Counted from the first letter of the stretch, positions 54,049-63,716 are shown. The stretch: 64,000 nucleotides of DNA from Rhizobium aethiopicum (GCF_900094625.1 NZ_FMAJ01000015.1:84741-148740); one strand, 5' to 3'. The notes: generated from the sequence alone by a model not told the origin. Made by a program: numbers and translations.

Positions 54049-54487
54049 GGCGTGGCGCGCGGTATGCGAAGCATTCAAAAAACCTTCACGAAAAAGCAGC
54101 GTTGAAGTATCCGTGTCCTGCTCCAAAGTCCGGCAGCCGAGATGGGCGACATGCATCGATAAGATAGCGCTGATCGGGTCGGCCTTAGGGCTTGTTCTTT
54201 CAGACCGGATAAGATCGCACCGGCCTATGGTGATCAACGGCTAGAACTATCTGAAAGATGATGGCCAATAGCCCGGTGGAGCTTTTCGGCTATACCCCCG
54301 ACACCGCGAAAAAGACGATTTTCCATGTGCATAATGATGGCATCGGCCTTGCCTGCCTGCGTCTCGGGCGAGTGATTCGCATCCGCTGTTTCATCCGTGA
54401 AACCGCCGGATTCACGCGCCGGTTTCGGGCGGCTTAACACGCGCTTTGGTTAAGCATTTGTAATTCGGTCACGAATCGCGGCATATA
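54049..54487. other. gap between vapBC and the repABC control region
   Basis: No confident gene. A 59-residue + strand frame lies at 54258-54437 (separate entry), and an overlapping minus-strand frame (54234-54440) has no ribosome binding site. A small hairpin GTTTCA-TCCG-TGAAAC sits at 54388-54403. A possible -10 (TATAGT) for repA is at 54484-54489. I did not find a clear GTT-N4-GC-N4-AAC-type partition site. Confidence 0.4.
54258..54437 (+). CDS. possible 59-aa ORF upstream of repA
   Basis: ATG at 54258 (second ATG 54261) to TAA at 54435-54437. The N-terminal half (MMANSPVELFGYTPDTAKKT) reads like protein; the C-terminal half is Arg-rich. The ribosome binding site is weak (GAAAG). It matches no family I know; it may be a remnant or chance. 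Confidence 0.22.
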   Translation: MMANSPVELFGYTPDTAKKTIFHVHNDGIGLACLRLGRVIRIRCFIRETAGFTRRFRAA

Positions 54488-54532
54488 GTAACTGCGCAAC
54501 TGAAGCGCTTTCGTTCAAAATTGCGCAGTTAC
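54488..54532. promoter_or_regulatory. 12-base inverted repeat upstream of repA (RepA operator candidate)
   Basis: GTAACTGCGCAA (54488-54499) and TTGCGCAGTTAC (54521-54532) are exact inverted repeats with a 21-base spacer, ending 14 bases before the repA ATG. The left arm overlaps a TATAGT that could be the repABC -10. RepA/RepB complexes autoregulate repABC at an operator in this position; a partition-site role is also possible. Confidence 0.65.
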
Positions 54533-54546
54533 GTGGGAAAGAGATC

Positions 54547-55740
54547 ATGCAGCCGAGTCTTGCTCTTCAAGATGATCAAGAGCATCTTCCGTCGCTTCTG
54601 GCAACGGATGCGAAGGAGTTGTCCTATCAGCTTCAGCAGCATCAGGCCAAAATCTTTCCCCCGCTGTCGCAAAAGACGATCAGGACATTTTCGCCGGCGG
54701 AGGCTGCGGCCTTCATCGGCATCGGCGAAGGTTATCTCAGGCAGGTGGCGGCCGACGGCCATGGCCCTGATCCGCTGGCAAACGGGCGCAGGCTCTATAG
54801 CGCGACAGATATGGACCGCATCCGCAGGGTCCTCGATGAGCGCAATGGAACGCCGAAGTATGTGCCGACCCGCAGGTCGGGTGAAAAGCTCCAGATCGTT
54901 TCCGTGATGAATTTCAAGGGCGGCTCGGGCAAGACCACGACCGCCGCCCACTATGCGCAATTCATGGCGCTCCGCGGCTACCGTGTGCTCGCCGTCGACC
55001 TCGACCCGCAGGCTTCCTTGTCCGCGCTGTTCGGCCATCAGCCGGAGTTCGACGTCGGGGAGGGCGAAACGATCTACGGCGCGATCCGCTATGACGATCC
55101 GCGCCCGATCGCCGACATCGTGCGCGCCACCTATACGCCGAACCTGCATCTCATTCCCGGCAATCTCGAACTGATGGAATTCGAACACGAGACGCCGAAG
55201 GCCATGACGTCGGGCACGGCGGAGACGATGTTCTTCGCCCGCATCGGCGAGGTGCTGACCGATATCGAAAGCCTCTACGACGTCGTCGTTATCGACTGCC
55301 CGCCGCAGCTTGGTTTCCTGACGATGTCAGCGCTCTGCGCGGCGACCTCGGTGCTGATCACCGTCCACCCGCAGATGCTCGACGTCATGTCAATGTCGCA
55401 GTTCCTAACGATGACCAGCGAATTGATGTCGGTCGTCGAGAAGGCCGGAGGGCGCACCAGCTATGATTGGATGCGCTATCTCGTGACGCGGTTCGAACCG
55501 AACGACGGACCGCAAAGCCAGATGACCGGTTTCATGCGGGCGATCTTCGGCAATCGCATGCTCCACAACGCCATGGTGAAATCGACGGCCGTTTCCGATG
55601 CCGGCGTCACCAAGCAGACACTCTACGAAGTCGAACGCTCGCAGTTCACACGCGGAACCTACGATCGGGCGCTGGAGTCGCTGAACCTCGTGAATGGTGA
55701 GATCGAAGCGCATATTCGCTCCACCTGGGGAAGGAGATAG
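54547..55740 (+). CDS. repA: plasmid partitioning protein RepA (ParA-type ATPase)
   Basis: 397 residues. An N-terminal helix-turn-helix region (TIRTFSPAEAAAFIGIGEGY, about residues 45-65) is followed by a ParA/MinD ATPase domain with deviant Walker A NFKGGSGKTTTAAHYAQ (Lys124), VLAVDLDPQASLSALFG and VVVIDCPPQLGF. Partitions the plasmid with RepB and represses repABC. AAAGAGATC precedes ATG 54547. One base separates it from repB. Confidence 0.95.
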   Translation: MQPSLALQDDQEHLPSLLATDAKELSYQLQQHQAKIFPPLSQKTIRTFSPAEAAAFIGIGEGYLRQVAADGHGPDPLANGRRLYSATDMDRIRRVLDERNGTPKYVPTRRSGEKLQIVSVMNFKGGSGKTTTAAHYAQFMALRGYRVLAVDLDPQASLSALFGHQPEFDVGEGETIYGAIRYDDPRPIADIVRATYTPNLHLIPGNLELMEFEHETPKAMTSGTAETMFFARIGEVLTDIESLYDVVVIDCPPQLGFLTMSALCAATSVLITVHPQMLDVMSMSQFLTMTSELMSVVEKAGGRTSYDWMRYLVTRFEPNDGPQSQMTGFMRAIFGNRMLHNAMVKSTAVSDAGVTKQTLYEVERSQFTRGTYDRALESLNLVNGEIEAHIRSTWGRR

Positions 55741-55741
55741 G

Positions 55742-56743
55742 ATGGCGCGCAAGAATCTCATCGAATTTTCCGCACCGAGCCCGGCAAGGGTGGAAGCGAT
55801 CGCGCCACGCGACAATCGTCCGATTGCCGGCTTCGTGCCGCAGGAGCGCAGTGGCGGGCCGGTCGGCGGCATCACCAAGACGCTCGGCAACATCACCGAA
55901 AAGATGGAGCGCGCCAGCGAGCTGGAACGGCAGCTTGCTGCCGGCCAGATGATCGTCGAGCTCGATCCCGGACTGATCGACGCTTCCTTCGTCAGCGATC
56001 GTCTGGCGATCGATGCGGCTGAACTCGCCGAGCTGGTCGAGCAGATCCGCGAGCATGGGCAGCAAGTCCCGATTCTCGTGCGTCCGCATCCGGAAGCCAA
56101 AGGCCGCTATCAGGTCGCTTATGGCCATCGCCGCCTGGCGGCTACCAGAGAGATCGGCATCAGGGTGCGCGCGGTCGTCCGCGACTTGACCGATGGTCAG
56201 CTTGTCGTCAGCCAGGGGCAGGAAAACAGCGCGCGGACCAATCTCTCCTATATCGAGCGCGCCCTCTTCGCGTCGCGGCTCGAGGAACGCGGCTTTGCCC
56301 GCGACGTCATCATGGCGGCGCTGAGCGTTGACAAGGCGGCGCTGTCGAGGATGCTGATCGTGATACGGCAGGTGCCCTTGGCGCTCATCAACGCTATCGG
56401 CGCTGCGCCTGATATTGGCCGCCGACGCTGGCTGGAACTCGGCGAACGGCTGGAAAATGCCGAGGTCGACAAGATCATCGCGGAGTTGTCCGCGGACGAC
56501 GCGCGCAGGATTTCGAGCGACGAGCGGTTTCACCGGGCATTTGTTCTGGCAACGAAGAAGGCTGCGGCGCCGAAGCCGACAGCGGTCAAATCCGCGGTCA
56601 GCGGCGTGCCGGTGATCGTCAAGAAAACAGCGTCCGGCGCAACTTTCGTCTTCGACGGCAAGACCGCGCCCGGTTTCGATCAATTTGTCCAGGAGCGGCT
56701 GGAGAGCCTGTTCCAGGAGTTCAAAAAGCACAGAGGAGCGTAG
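55742..56743 (+). CDS. repB: plasmid partitioning protein RepB (ParB-type)
   Basis: 333 residues. The N-terminus MARKNLIEFSAP is typical of rhizobial RepB. The ParB/Srx-like nuclease fold covers ELVEQIREHGQQVPILVRPH and YQVAYGHRRLAATREIG, with the ParB box GQENSARTNLSYIERALFA, followed by HTH helices (VIMAALSVDKAALSRMLIVI) and a C-terminal dimerisation domain. Binds the partition site (not located here). ATG 55742 has GGAAGGAGATAG directly upstream. Confidence 0.95.
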   Translation: MARKNLIEFSAPSPARVEAIAPRDNRPIAGFVPQERSGGPVGGITKTLGNITEKMERASELERQLAAGQMIVELDPGLIDASFVSDRLAIDAAELAELVEQIREHGQQVPILVRPHPEAKGRYQVAYGHRRLAATREIGIRVRAVVRDLTDGQLVVSQGQENSARTNLSYIERALFASRLEERGFARDVIMAALSVDKAALSRMLIVIRQVPLALINAIGAAPDIGRRRWLELGERLENAEVDKIIAELSADDARRISSDERFHRAFVLATKKAAAPKPTAVKSAVSGVPVIVKKTASGATFVFDGKTAPGFDQFVQERLESLFQEFKKHRGA

Positions 56744-56753
56744 CGCGCAAAAG

Positions 56754-56803
56754 AAAAAGGCCCCCAACGACGCCGTCGCGGAAGCCCTTCTCAGATCTTA
56801 AGC
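56754..56803 (-). ncRNA. antisense counter-transcribed RNA (incA/ctRNA) of repABC
   Basis: Lies in the repB-repC gap on the minus strand. A promoter TTGACT (56838-56833)-17 bases-GATTCT (56815-56810) predicts a start near 56803. The RNA ends in a strong hairpin (56787-56759; outer GGCTTCC/GGGGGCC and inner CGAC/GTCG stems) followed by CCTTTTT. This is the position, size and form of the small RNA that represses repC and sets copy number and incompatibility in repABC plasmids. The ends are predicted, not measured. Confidence 0.75.
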
Positions 56804-56847
56804 ACATCGAGAATCGCATTTCCACGAATCACAGTCAAGCGTTCTTA

Positions 56848-56900
56848 GGCACCAAAGTGGTGGACTGTTTTCTTTTGCCTGAACGAAGGTGAAGGCAATG
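56848..56900 (+). promoter_or_regulatory. repC leader structures (S-element-like hairpin and start-site stem)
   Basis: CACCA-AAG-TGGTG (56850-56862) followed by the T-rich GACTGTTTTCTTTT looks like the short terminator-like S-element that forms when ctRNA is bound. Next to it TTGCCT (56875-56880) pairs with AGGCAA (56893-56898), enclosing a GAAGG and touching the repC ATG. Both would reduce repC expression. Structures judged by eye. Confidence 0.5.
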
Positions 56901-58202
56901 GAGAGTGGATATGTGACGACGCCCTTCGGGCGGCGGCCGATGTCGCTTGGCATGCTGGCAAGCCAGCAACTGGCCGAGACCATCGAGCCGGGAATGAAAC
57001 GCAGTAAATGGAAGCTGTTCAGGGCGATCTGCGAAGCGCGCCCGGCGCTCGGCGTGACCGACCGCGCGTTGACGGTGCTCGATGCGCTTCTGACCTTCTA
57101 CCCCAATGACGAAATTTCCGAGGAAAACGGCCTGATCGTCTTTCCGTCGAATGCGCAGCTATCGCTCCGCGCCCGGGGAATGACGCCGGCGACGCTCCGG
57201 CGGCATCTTGCCGTACTGGTCGAGGCCGGCCTGATCCTGCGCAAGGACAGCCCGAACGGAAAGCGCTATGCGCGCCGCGACAGGGCAGGGGAGATCGGTG
57301 AGGCCTACGGCTTCAGCGTCGCGCCACTGCTCGCACGCGCGGTCGAAATCGAGAACCTGGCCGCCGAGGTGGTTGCGGACCGAGAACTTATCCGGGCGAC
57401 CAGGGAACGTCTCACCCTGTGCCGGAGGGATATCTCCAAGCTGATCGCAGCAGCGCTCGATGAAGCTGTGCCCGGCGACTGGGTGCAGATGTCGGTGATG
57501 TTTCGCGATCTCGTCCGCAGGATTCCGCGCGTGGCGGTCCCCGAGGAACTGGCTTCACTGCTCGACGAGATGGGCCTGCTGCGTGACGAAGCCGTCAACC
57601 TCCTGGAAAGACATCTAAAATTACAAAAAATAGACGCCAATGAGTCTCAAATTGAGCGCCACAAACAGAATTCAAACCCCGACTCCACATCTGAACTTGA
57701 ACCAAGCTTCGAAACGAAGCAGGGCGCGAAGCCGGCGGCCGATAAGGATCCGGTTGCCGGGCCGCCGGACGAGCAAAGATTGAAACATCCGGCAGCGGCC
57801 AGCGGAATGAACGGCAGGAGATCCAGCGCGGCTGAACCGGCGGCGGGACACGCGCTGAAATCCTTCCCGCTTGGTCTGGTTCTTCAGGCCTGCCCGCAAA
57901 TTCTCGATTATGGGCCGGCCGGAACGATCGGCAATTGGCGCGAGTTGATGTCGGCTGCGGTCGTCGTCCGCTCGATGCTCGGCGTCAGCCCCTCCGCCTA
58001 TGAGGAAGCCTGCGCCGGCATGGGGCCGGAGAATGCCGCGACCGTGATCGCCTGCATTCTCGAAAGGGGCGGACACATCAATTCGCCGGGCGGTTATCTC
58101 CGCGATCTCACCCGAAGAACCGAACGAGGCGAATTTGCGATCGGCCCGATGCTGATGGCGCTGGTGCGGGCAAATGGTGGAGTGCGGCGCGATGCCAGCT
58201 GA
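56898..58202 (+). CDS. repC: plasmid replication initiator RepC
   Basis: 434 residues, the initiator unique to repABC plasmids. The N-terminal domain GYVTTPFGRRPMSLGMLASQ, KRSKWKLFRAICEARPALGV and the winged-helix region GLIVFPSNAQLSLRARGMTP are characteristic; a variable linker (about residues 240-320) precedes the C-terminal domain (AASVVVRSMLGVSP-like region near 355). Binds the origin inside its own gene. ATG 56898 is chosen; GTG 56889 is in frame. Regulated by the antisense RNA at 56754. Confidence 0.93.
   Translation: MESGYVTTPFGRRPMSLGMLASQQLAETIEPGMKRSKWKLFRAICEARPALGVTDRALTVLDALLTFYPNDEISEENGLIVFPSNAQLSLRARGMTPATLRRHLAVLVEAGLILRKDSPNGKRYARRDRAGEIGEAYGFSVAPLLARAVEIENLAAEVVADRELIRATRERLTLCRRDISKLIAAALDEAVPGDWVQMSVMFRDLVRRIPRVAVPEELASLLDEMGLLRDEAVNLLERHLKLQKIDANESQIERHKQNSNPDSTSELEPSFETKQGAKPAADKDPVAGPPDEQRLKHPAAASGMNGRRSSAAEPAAGHALKSFPLGLVLQACPQILDYGPAGTIGNWRELMSAAVVVRSMLGVSPSAYEEACAGMGPENAATVIACILERGGHINSPGGYLRDLTRRTERGEFAIGPMLMALVRANGGVRRDAS
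57610..57700. other. putative origin of replication (AT-rich stretch inside repC)
   Basis: A markedly AT-rich stretch in an otherwise GC-rich gene, with the sequence CTAAAATTACAAAAAATAGA and then TCTCAAATTGAG, in the region coding the RepC linker. In characterised repABC plasmids the origin is confined to repC and lies in such an AT-rich block. The exact limits are not known. Confidence 0.55.
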
Positions 58203-58247
58203 TGGATTTCGGCTGCCGCGCAGTCGTGTATCGAGTGATTGCTCTCG

Positions 58248-59261
58248 TCAGCGCGGCGGCGCCGTGCTTTCCCGCAGGATCAGCTCGACCGGCCATAATT
58301 CGTGGATCTCGTCTGCGGGGCGGCCGGCGATAAGCTGTAGCGTCAGCTCGGCGCAACGGGTGCCCGCAGCACGCATGGAGGATCGCGTGGTCGAGAGCGA
58401 CGGAACCATGTTCTCGGCGGTCAGATAAGGAAAGACGTCGTCATGAGCGATGACGGAGACATCCTGTCCCACCGTCTTCCCAAGCGAACGGACAGCGCGG
58501 TAGACACCGAGCGCCGTCATGGTGGAACCGGCAACGATGGCAGTTGGTGCGTTCGCACTCTCCAGAAAAGAGCGGGCATGGCGAAAGCCGCTCTCGTCGG
58601 AGAATTTGTCGTAGACCATTAGGTTGGGATCGGCGGTGAGCCCACGCTCCTGATGGGCTCTGCGAAAACCCTGTTCGCGATGGATCGAATAGGTCTTGCC
58701 ACGCAGGCCATTGATCATCGCAATGCTGCGGTGCCCGAGATCGAGCAGGTGCTCGGTGACCCGGCGCACGGCACCTTCATTATCGATATCGAGCCAAGCA
58801 TGAACGTGCTCGGTCTCCGAGCGGCCGTGGACCAGGAAAGGCACGCGTAAGCCGTTCAGCATCTCGATCCGTGGGTCCCTGGGACGGGGCGAATGAATGA
58901 TCACGGCATCCACCCGGCGGCTTTCGACCAGGCGCCGGTAGGCCTGGATCTCGTCGTCGTCATTATGCGCGGTAATAGGTGTGATGAGAATATCCGTATC
59001 GGCCGTTTCCAGGCGCTGCGCCATCCCCGACACGAATTCAGCGAAATGGATTTCTCCCGAACGCCCCATCATAACGCCGATCGCTCCGGCTCGCCCGGTC
59101 TTCAGGCGCACGGCATTGACGTCCGGGCGATAGCCAAGGCGCATTGCTTCGCTCGCAACCCGGGCGCGCGTGGCTTCGCTCACCTCCGGATAGCCGCTGA
59201 GTGCACGGCTGACTGTCGTCGGAGAAAGACCAAGCTGCTTTGCAAATTCACGAAGTTTCAT
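58248..59261 (-). CDS. thuR: LacI-family regulator of the thu operon
   Basis: 337 residues. LacI HTH at the N-terminus (MKLREFAKQLGLSPTTVSRA, hinge SGYPEVSEATRARV), then a periplasmic-binding-type effector domain (GAIGVMMGRSGEIHFAEFVS). Divergent to thuE, as ThuR in Sinorhizobium, where it represses trehalose/maltose uptake genes. ATG 59261 gives the standard LacI N-terminus; the frame opens at TTG 59288. Convergent with repC, 45 bases apart. Confidence 0.88.
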   Translation of the reverse strand: MKLREFAKQLGLSPTTVSRALSGYPEVSEATRARVASEAMRLGYRPDVNAVRLKTGRAGAIGVMMGRSGEIHFAEFVSGMAQRLETADTDILITPITAHNDDDEIQAYRRLVESRRVDAVIIHSPRPRDPRIEMLNGLRVPFLVHGRSETEHVHAWLDIDNEGAVRRVTEHLLDLGHRSIAMINGLRGKTYSIHREQGFRRAHQERGLTADPNLMVYDKFSDESGFRHARSFLESANAPTAIVAGSTMTALGVYRAVRSLGKTVGQDVSVIAHDDVFPYLTAENMVPSLSTTRSSMRAAGTRCAELTLQLIAGRPADEIHELWPVELILRESTAPPR

Positions 59262-59530
59262 CGGTGTCTTCTTTGTCCGGGAAATCAATGGACGATGCGT
59301 AGATGATGCGCAACGGGCAAGTGCCGATTCAGTTTAAATTGAAAACGATTTCAATCATGTCACGGTGAAATGTCGGCTACCGATGCCGAATTTACCTCTT
59401 TAACCGCGCAGGACGGTCATTATTATCATACAAATACAACCGAAAGAAGCTGGTTTCGGTCTCTTGACCTCACCGGCGCCTTCTGCAATGGTCCATACGC
59501 CAAATCGATTTCAATTTCTGGGAGGAGATT
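59262..59530. promoter_or_regulatory. thuR-thuE divergent control region with two LacI-type operators
   Basis: TTGAAAACGATTTCAA (59339-59354) is a 16-base near-palindrome with the central CG typical of LacI-family operators, one mismatch between arms. CAAATCGATTTCAA (59501-59514) is a second, related site just before the thuE ribosome binding site (GGGAGGAG). Two sites about 160 bases apart would allow looping and control of both genes by ThuR (inference). Confidence 0.65.
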
Positions 59531-60793
59531 ATGAAGAAGTTTGCTCTGGCCTTGTCCGCGCTTAGCCTCGCTATCGCCGCCGGCCCCATCCATGCCGCTG
59601 AAATTTCGTTTGCCGCAAACACCACGGGGAAAAACGTCGAATTCCTGAACAAGCAGCTCGCAATTTTTGAAAAGGAGACTGGCAATCAGGTCAAGCTCGT
59701 CACCATGCCGTCATCGAGCAGCGAGCAGTTCTCGCAATATCGCTTGTGGCTTGCCGCAGGAAACAAGGACATCGACGTCTATCAGACCGATGTCATCTGG
59801 GCGCCGCAGCTTGCCGACCAGTTCATTGATCTCAAGGAGGCCACCAAAGACGTGGCCGGCCAGTTCTTCCCTTCGATCATCGCCTCGCAGACCGTCAATG
59901 GCCGGCTCGTGGCACTGCCGTTGTTTACCGATGCTCCGGCGCTGTTTTATCGAAAGGACCTGCTCGAGAAATATGACAAGCAGCCGCCGAAGACCTGGGA
60001 CGAGATGGCCGCAACCGCCAAGGAGATCCAGCATAAGGAACGTCAGGCCGGACAGAAGGATGTCTGGGGCTATGTCTTTCAAGGCAATTCCTACGAGGGG
60101 CTGACCTGCAACGCGCTGGAATGGGTGAAGTCGTCGGGCGGCGGCCAGATCGTCGAGCCGGATGGGACGATCTCGATCAACAACGAGAAGGCGGCATCGG
60201 CGCTCGAACGCGCCAAGGGCTGGATCGGCACGATCTCGCCGCCCGGCGTGCTCGCCTATCAGGAAGAGGAATCGCGTGGCGTCTGGCAGACCGGAAATGC
60301 CGTCTTCATGCGCAACTGGCCTTATGCCTACTCCCTCGGCAACGGGGCGGACAGCGCCGTAAAGGGCAAGTTCGACGTGATGACGCTGCCGGTCGCGGCC
60401 GCCGGCGACAAGCCATCTTCGACGCTCGGCGGCTGGAACCTGGCGGTATCGAAATATTCCGAGAAACAGGACGCAGCCATCGCGCTCGTCAAATTCCTGG
60501 CGTCGAAGGACGTTCAAAAGGCTCGCGCCATCGAGCTGTCCAATCTGCCGACACTGACCGACCTTTATGACGACAAGGATGTCGCCGCCGCGCAGCCCTT
60601 CATGCCGAACTGGAAACCCATTTTCCAGAACGCGGTGCCGCGCCCTTCGGCGACAGCCAAGGTGAAGTACAACGAAGTGTCCTCGAAGTTCTGGACGGCG
60701 GTGCACAATACGCTGTCCGGCAGCGGTTCCGCTGCCGAGAACCTCGAACTCCTCGAAGCCGACCTGACGACCCTCAAGGGCGATGCCTGGTGA
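59531..60793 (+). CDS. thuE: trehalose/maltose ABC transporter binding protein
   Basis: 420-residue SBP_bac_1-type receptor; signal peptide MKKFALALSALSLAIAAGP, cleavage after IHAA. The mature start (EISFAANTTGKNVEFLNKQL) and GNKDIDVYQTDVIWAPQLAD strongly resemble Sinorhizobium ThuE, which binds trehalose, maltose and sucrose. First gene of thuEFGKA. A stem-loop follows the stop. Confidence 0.92.
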   Translation: MKKFALALSALSLAIAAGPIHAAEISFAANTTGKNVEFLNKQLAIFEKETGNQVKLVTMPSSSSEQFSQYRLWLAAGNKDIDVYQTDVIWAPQLADQFIDLKEATKDVAGQFFPSIIASQTVNGRLVALPLFTDAPALFYRKDLLEKYDKQPPKTWDEMAATAKEIQHKERQAGQKDVWGYVFQGNSYEGLTCNALEWVKSSGGGQIVEPDGTISINNEKAASALERAKGWIGTISPPGVLAYQEEESRGVWQTGNAVFMRNWPYAYSLGNGADSAVKGKFDVMTLPVAAAGDKPSSTLGGWNLAVSKYSEKQDAAIALVKFLASKDVQKARAIELSNLPTLTDLYDDKDVAAAQPFMPNWKPIFQNAVPRPSATAKVKYNEVSSKFWTAVHNTLSGSGSAAENLELLEADLTTLKGDAW

Positions 60794-60799
60794 GTATCG

Positions 60800-60827
60800 G
60801 GACCGGCGGCCGAGAGGTCGTCGGTCC
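60800..60827 (+). promoter_or_regulatory. stem-loop between thuE and thuF
   Basis: GGACCGGCGGC (60800-60810) pairs with GTCGTCGGTCC (60817-60827), 11 base pairs including two G-U, with a six-base loop and no T run. Probably stabilises the thuE message against 3' decay and lowers read-through, as is common after binding-protein genes. Confidence 0.55.
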
Positions 60828-60862
60828 ATCCTCCGGATTGGGCTTAACAGGGATAGGCTTTC

Positions 60863-61848
60863 ATGACCGAAATCGCAGTTCCACAAGCAGTTGAACCAAG
60901 GGTTTCCCGTCTCAGGGCCTCCACGGAGTTGCGATCCGAGCGCATCCGATCGGCCTGGGTGTTCCTGGCGCCGACCCTGTTGATCCTGGCAATCGTCGCC
61001 GGCTGGCCGCTCTTCAGAACGATTTATTTCAGCTTTACCAATGCGTCACTCAACGACCTTGGCAATGCGCAATTCGTCGGCTTCGCCAATTATCTGTCGT
61101 GGGTGACACTGAAGAGCGGAAAGACCGTCTATCGCGGGCTGCTCGCCGATCCTGTCTGGTGGAATGCCGTCTGGAACACGGCCAAATTCACTCTCCTTTC
61201 GGTCGCGATCGAAACCATGCTCGGCTTGATCGTCGCGCTGGTGCTGAACGCGCAGTTCGTCGGGCGGGGAATCGTTCGGGCCGCAATCCTCATCCCTTGG
61301 GCGATCCCGACCATCGTATCGGCCAAGATGTGGGCCTGGATGCTCAACGACCAGTTCGGCATTCTCAACGATGTTCTGCTCGGCTTGGGCCTGATCAGCG
61401 AGAAGATCGCCTGGACCGCCAATCCGGAAACGGCGATGATCGCCGTGCTGATCGTCGACGTCTGGAAGACGACACCCTTCATGGCGCTTCTGATCCTTGC
61501 CGGGCTGCAGATGGTTCCGGGAGACATCTACGAAGCGGCCAAGATTGATGGCGTCAATCCGATCAAGGTCTTCTGGCGCCTCACGCTGCCGCTGATCCGG
61601 CCTGCCATCATGGTTGCCGTGATCTTCCGGATGCTGGATGCGATGCGCATCTTCGATCTGATCTATGTACTGACGCCCAACAATGCGCAGACGAAGACCA
61701 TGTCGGTCATGGCGCGCGAGAACCTGTTCGACTTCGACAAGTTCGCCTATGGCGCTACCGCGTCGACGGTGCTCTTCCTCATCATCGCTTCCGTCACCAT
61801 CCTTTATATCTGGCTAGGCCGCGTCAGGCTCGGCGGGGAGGAACGCTG

Positions 61849-61849
<1 letters not shown>
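60863..61849 (+). CDS. thuF: trehalose/maltose ABC transporter permease
   Basis: 328 residues, MalF-type permease with six transmembrane helices (first SAWVFLAPTLLILAIVAGW) and the EAA motif PGDIYEAAKIDGVNPIKVFW. Forms the channel with ThuG. Its stop overlaps the thuG start by one base (TGATG). Confidence 0.92.
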
Positions 61850-62679
<830 letters not shown>

Positions 62680-62690
62680 AGGAGTAGGAC

Positions 62691-63716
62691 ATGGCAGAAA
62701 TCCGACTGGAAAATATCCGCAAGAGCTTCGGCGCTTTCGAGGTGATCAAGGGCGTGACAATGGACATCCGCAGGGGCGAGTTCATGGTTTTCGTCGGGCC
62801 GTCGGGATGCGGCAAGTCCACGCTGCTGCGGCTGATCTCCGGGCTCGAGGACATCACCTCGGGGACCCTCTCCTTCGACAACGAGACCGTGAACCGGCAC
62901 GCGCCCTCCAAGCGAGGGATCGCCATGGTGTTCCAGTCCTACGCGCTCTACCCGCATATGACGGTGTTCGACAACATGGCTTTCGGCATGAAACTTTCCG
63001 GGAGCAACAGAGACGAATGCCGCCAACGCGTCGAACAGGCCGCCGGCATGCTGCAGCTCTCATCCTACCTGGACCGCCTGCCGCGACAGCTTTCCGGCGG
63101 ACAGCGTCAGCGCGTCGCCATCGGCCGCGCGATCGTACGCGATCCCAAGGTCTTTCTTTTCGACGAGCCACTGTCCAATCTCGATGCGGCGCTTCGCGTC
63201 GCGACGCGGCTTGAGATCGCCAAGCTTCATCGCAGCATGCACGGCACGACGATGATCTATGTGACGCATGATCAAGTCGAGGCCATGACGCTGGCCGACA
63301 GGATCTGCGTGTTGAGGGACGGCGTCGTCGAGCAGATCGGCACGCCGCTGGAGCTTTACGAAAGCCCGAACTCGGTCTTCGTCGCCGGTTTCATCGGTTC
63401 CCCAAAAATGAACTTTCTGTCTGGCGGGCTGGCACAGCCCTATGACAGCCATACGATCGGTGTACGTGCGGAGCATGTTTGCATCACAGCCGAGTCGCCG
63501 GTTTGGAGCGGCACGGTCATCCATTCGGAAATCCTCGGTTCCGATAGCTTCGTTTACCTGGATATCGGGGCCGATGAGCCGCTTGTCGTGCGGGAAGCCG
63601 GTGTCTCCCGTCATGAGCCGGGCCAGATACTTGGCCTGGCGCCACTTGCCGGCCACATCCACCGTTTCGACCGGTCCGGCCGGGCGCTCGAACGTGAATC
63701 CATGCGGGCTGCCTGA
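62691..63716 (+). CDS. thuK: trehalose/maltose ABC transporter ATP-binding protein
   Basis: 341-residue MalK/UgpC-type ATPase: Walker A GPSGCGKST, Q-loop VFQSYALYPHM, signature LSGGQRQRVAIGRAI, Walker B FLFDEPLSNLDA, then a C-terminal OB/TOBE domain (VRAEHVCI) that can carry regulatory contacts. Energises ThuFG. Confidence 0.93.
   Translation: MAEIRLENIRKSFGAFEVIKGVTMDIRRGEFMVFVGPSGCGKSTLLRLISGLEDITSGTLSFDNETVNRHAPSKRGIAMVFQSYALYPHMTVFDNMAFGMKLSGSNRDECRQRVEQAAGMLQLSSYLDRLPRQLSGGQRQRVAIGRAIVRDPKVFLFDEPLSNLDAALRVATRLEIAKLHRSMHGTTMIYVTHDQVEAMTLADRICVLRDGVVEQIGTPLELYESPNSVFVAGFIGSPKMNFLSGGLAQPYDSHTIGVRAEHVCITAESPVWSGTVIHSEILGSDSFVYLDIGADEPLVVREAGVSRHEPGQILGLAPLAGHIHRFDRSGRALERESMRAA

Noticed and set aside
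54049..58202. parS partition site of the GTT-N4-GC-N4-AAC type
   Set aside because: I read the gaps around repA, repB-repC and after repC and found no clear match; the 12-base inverted repeat at 54488 is reported instead.
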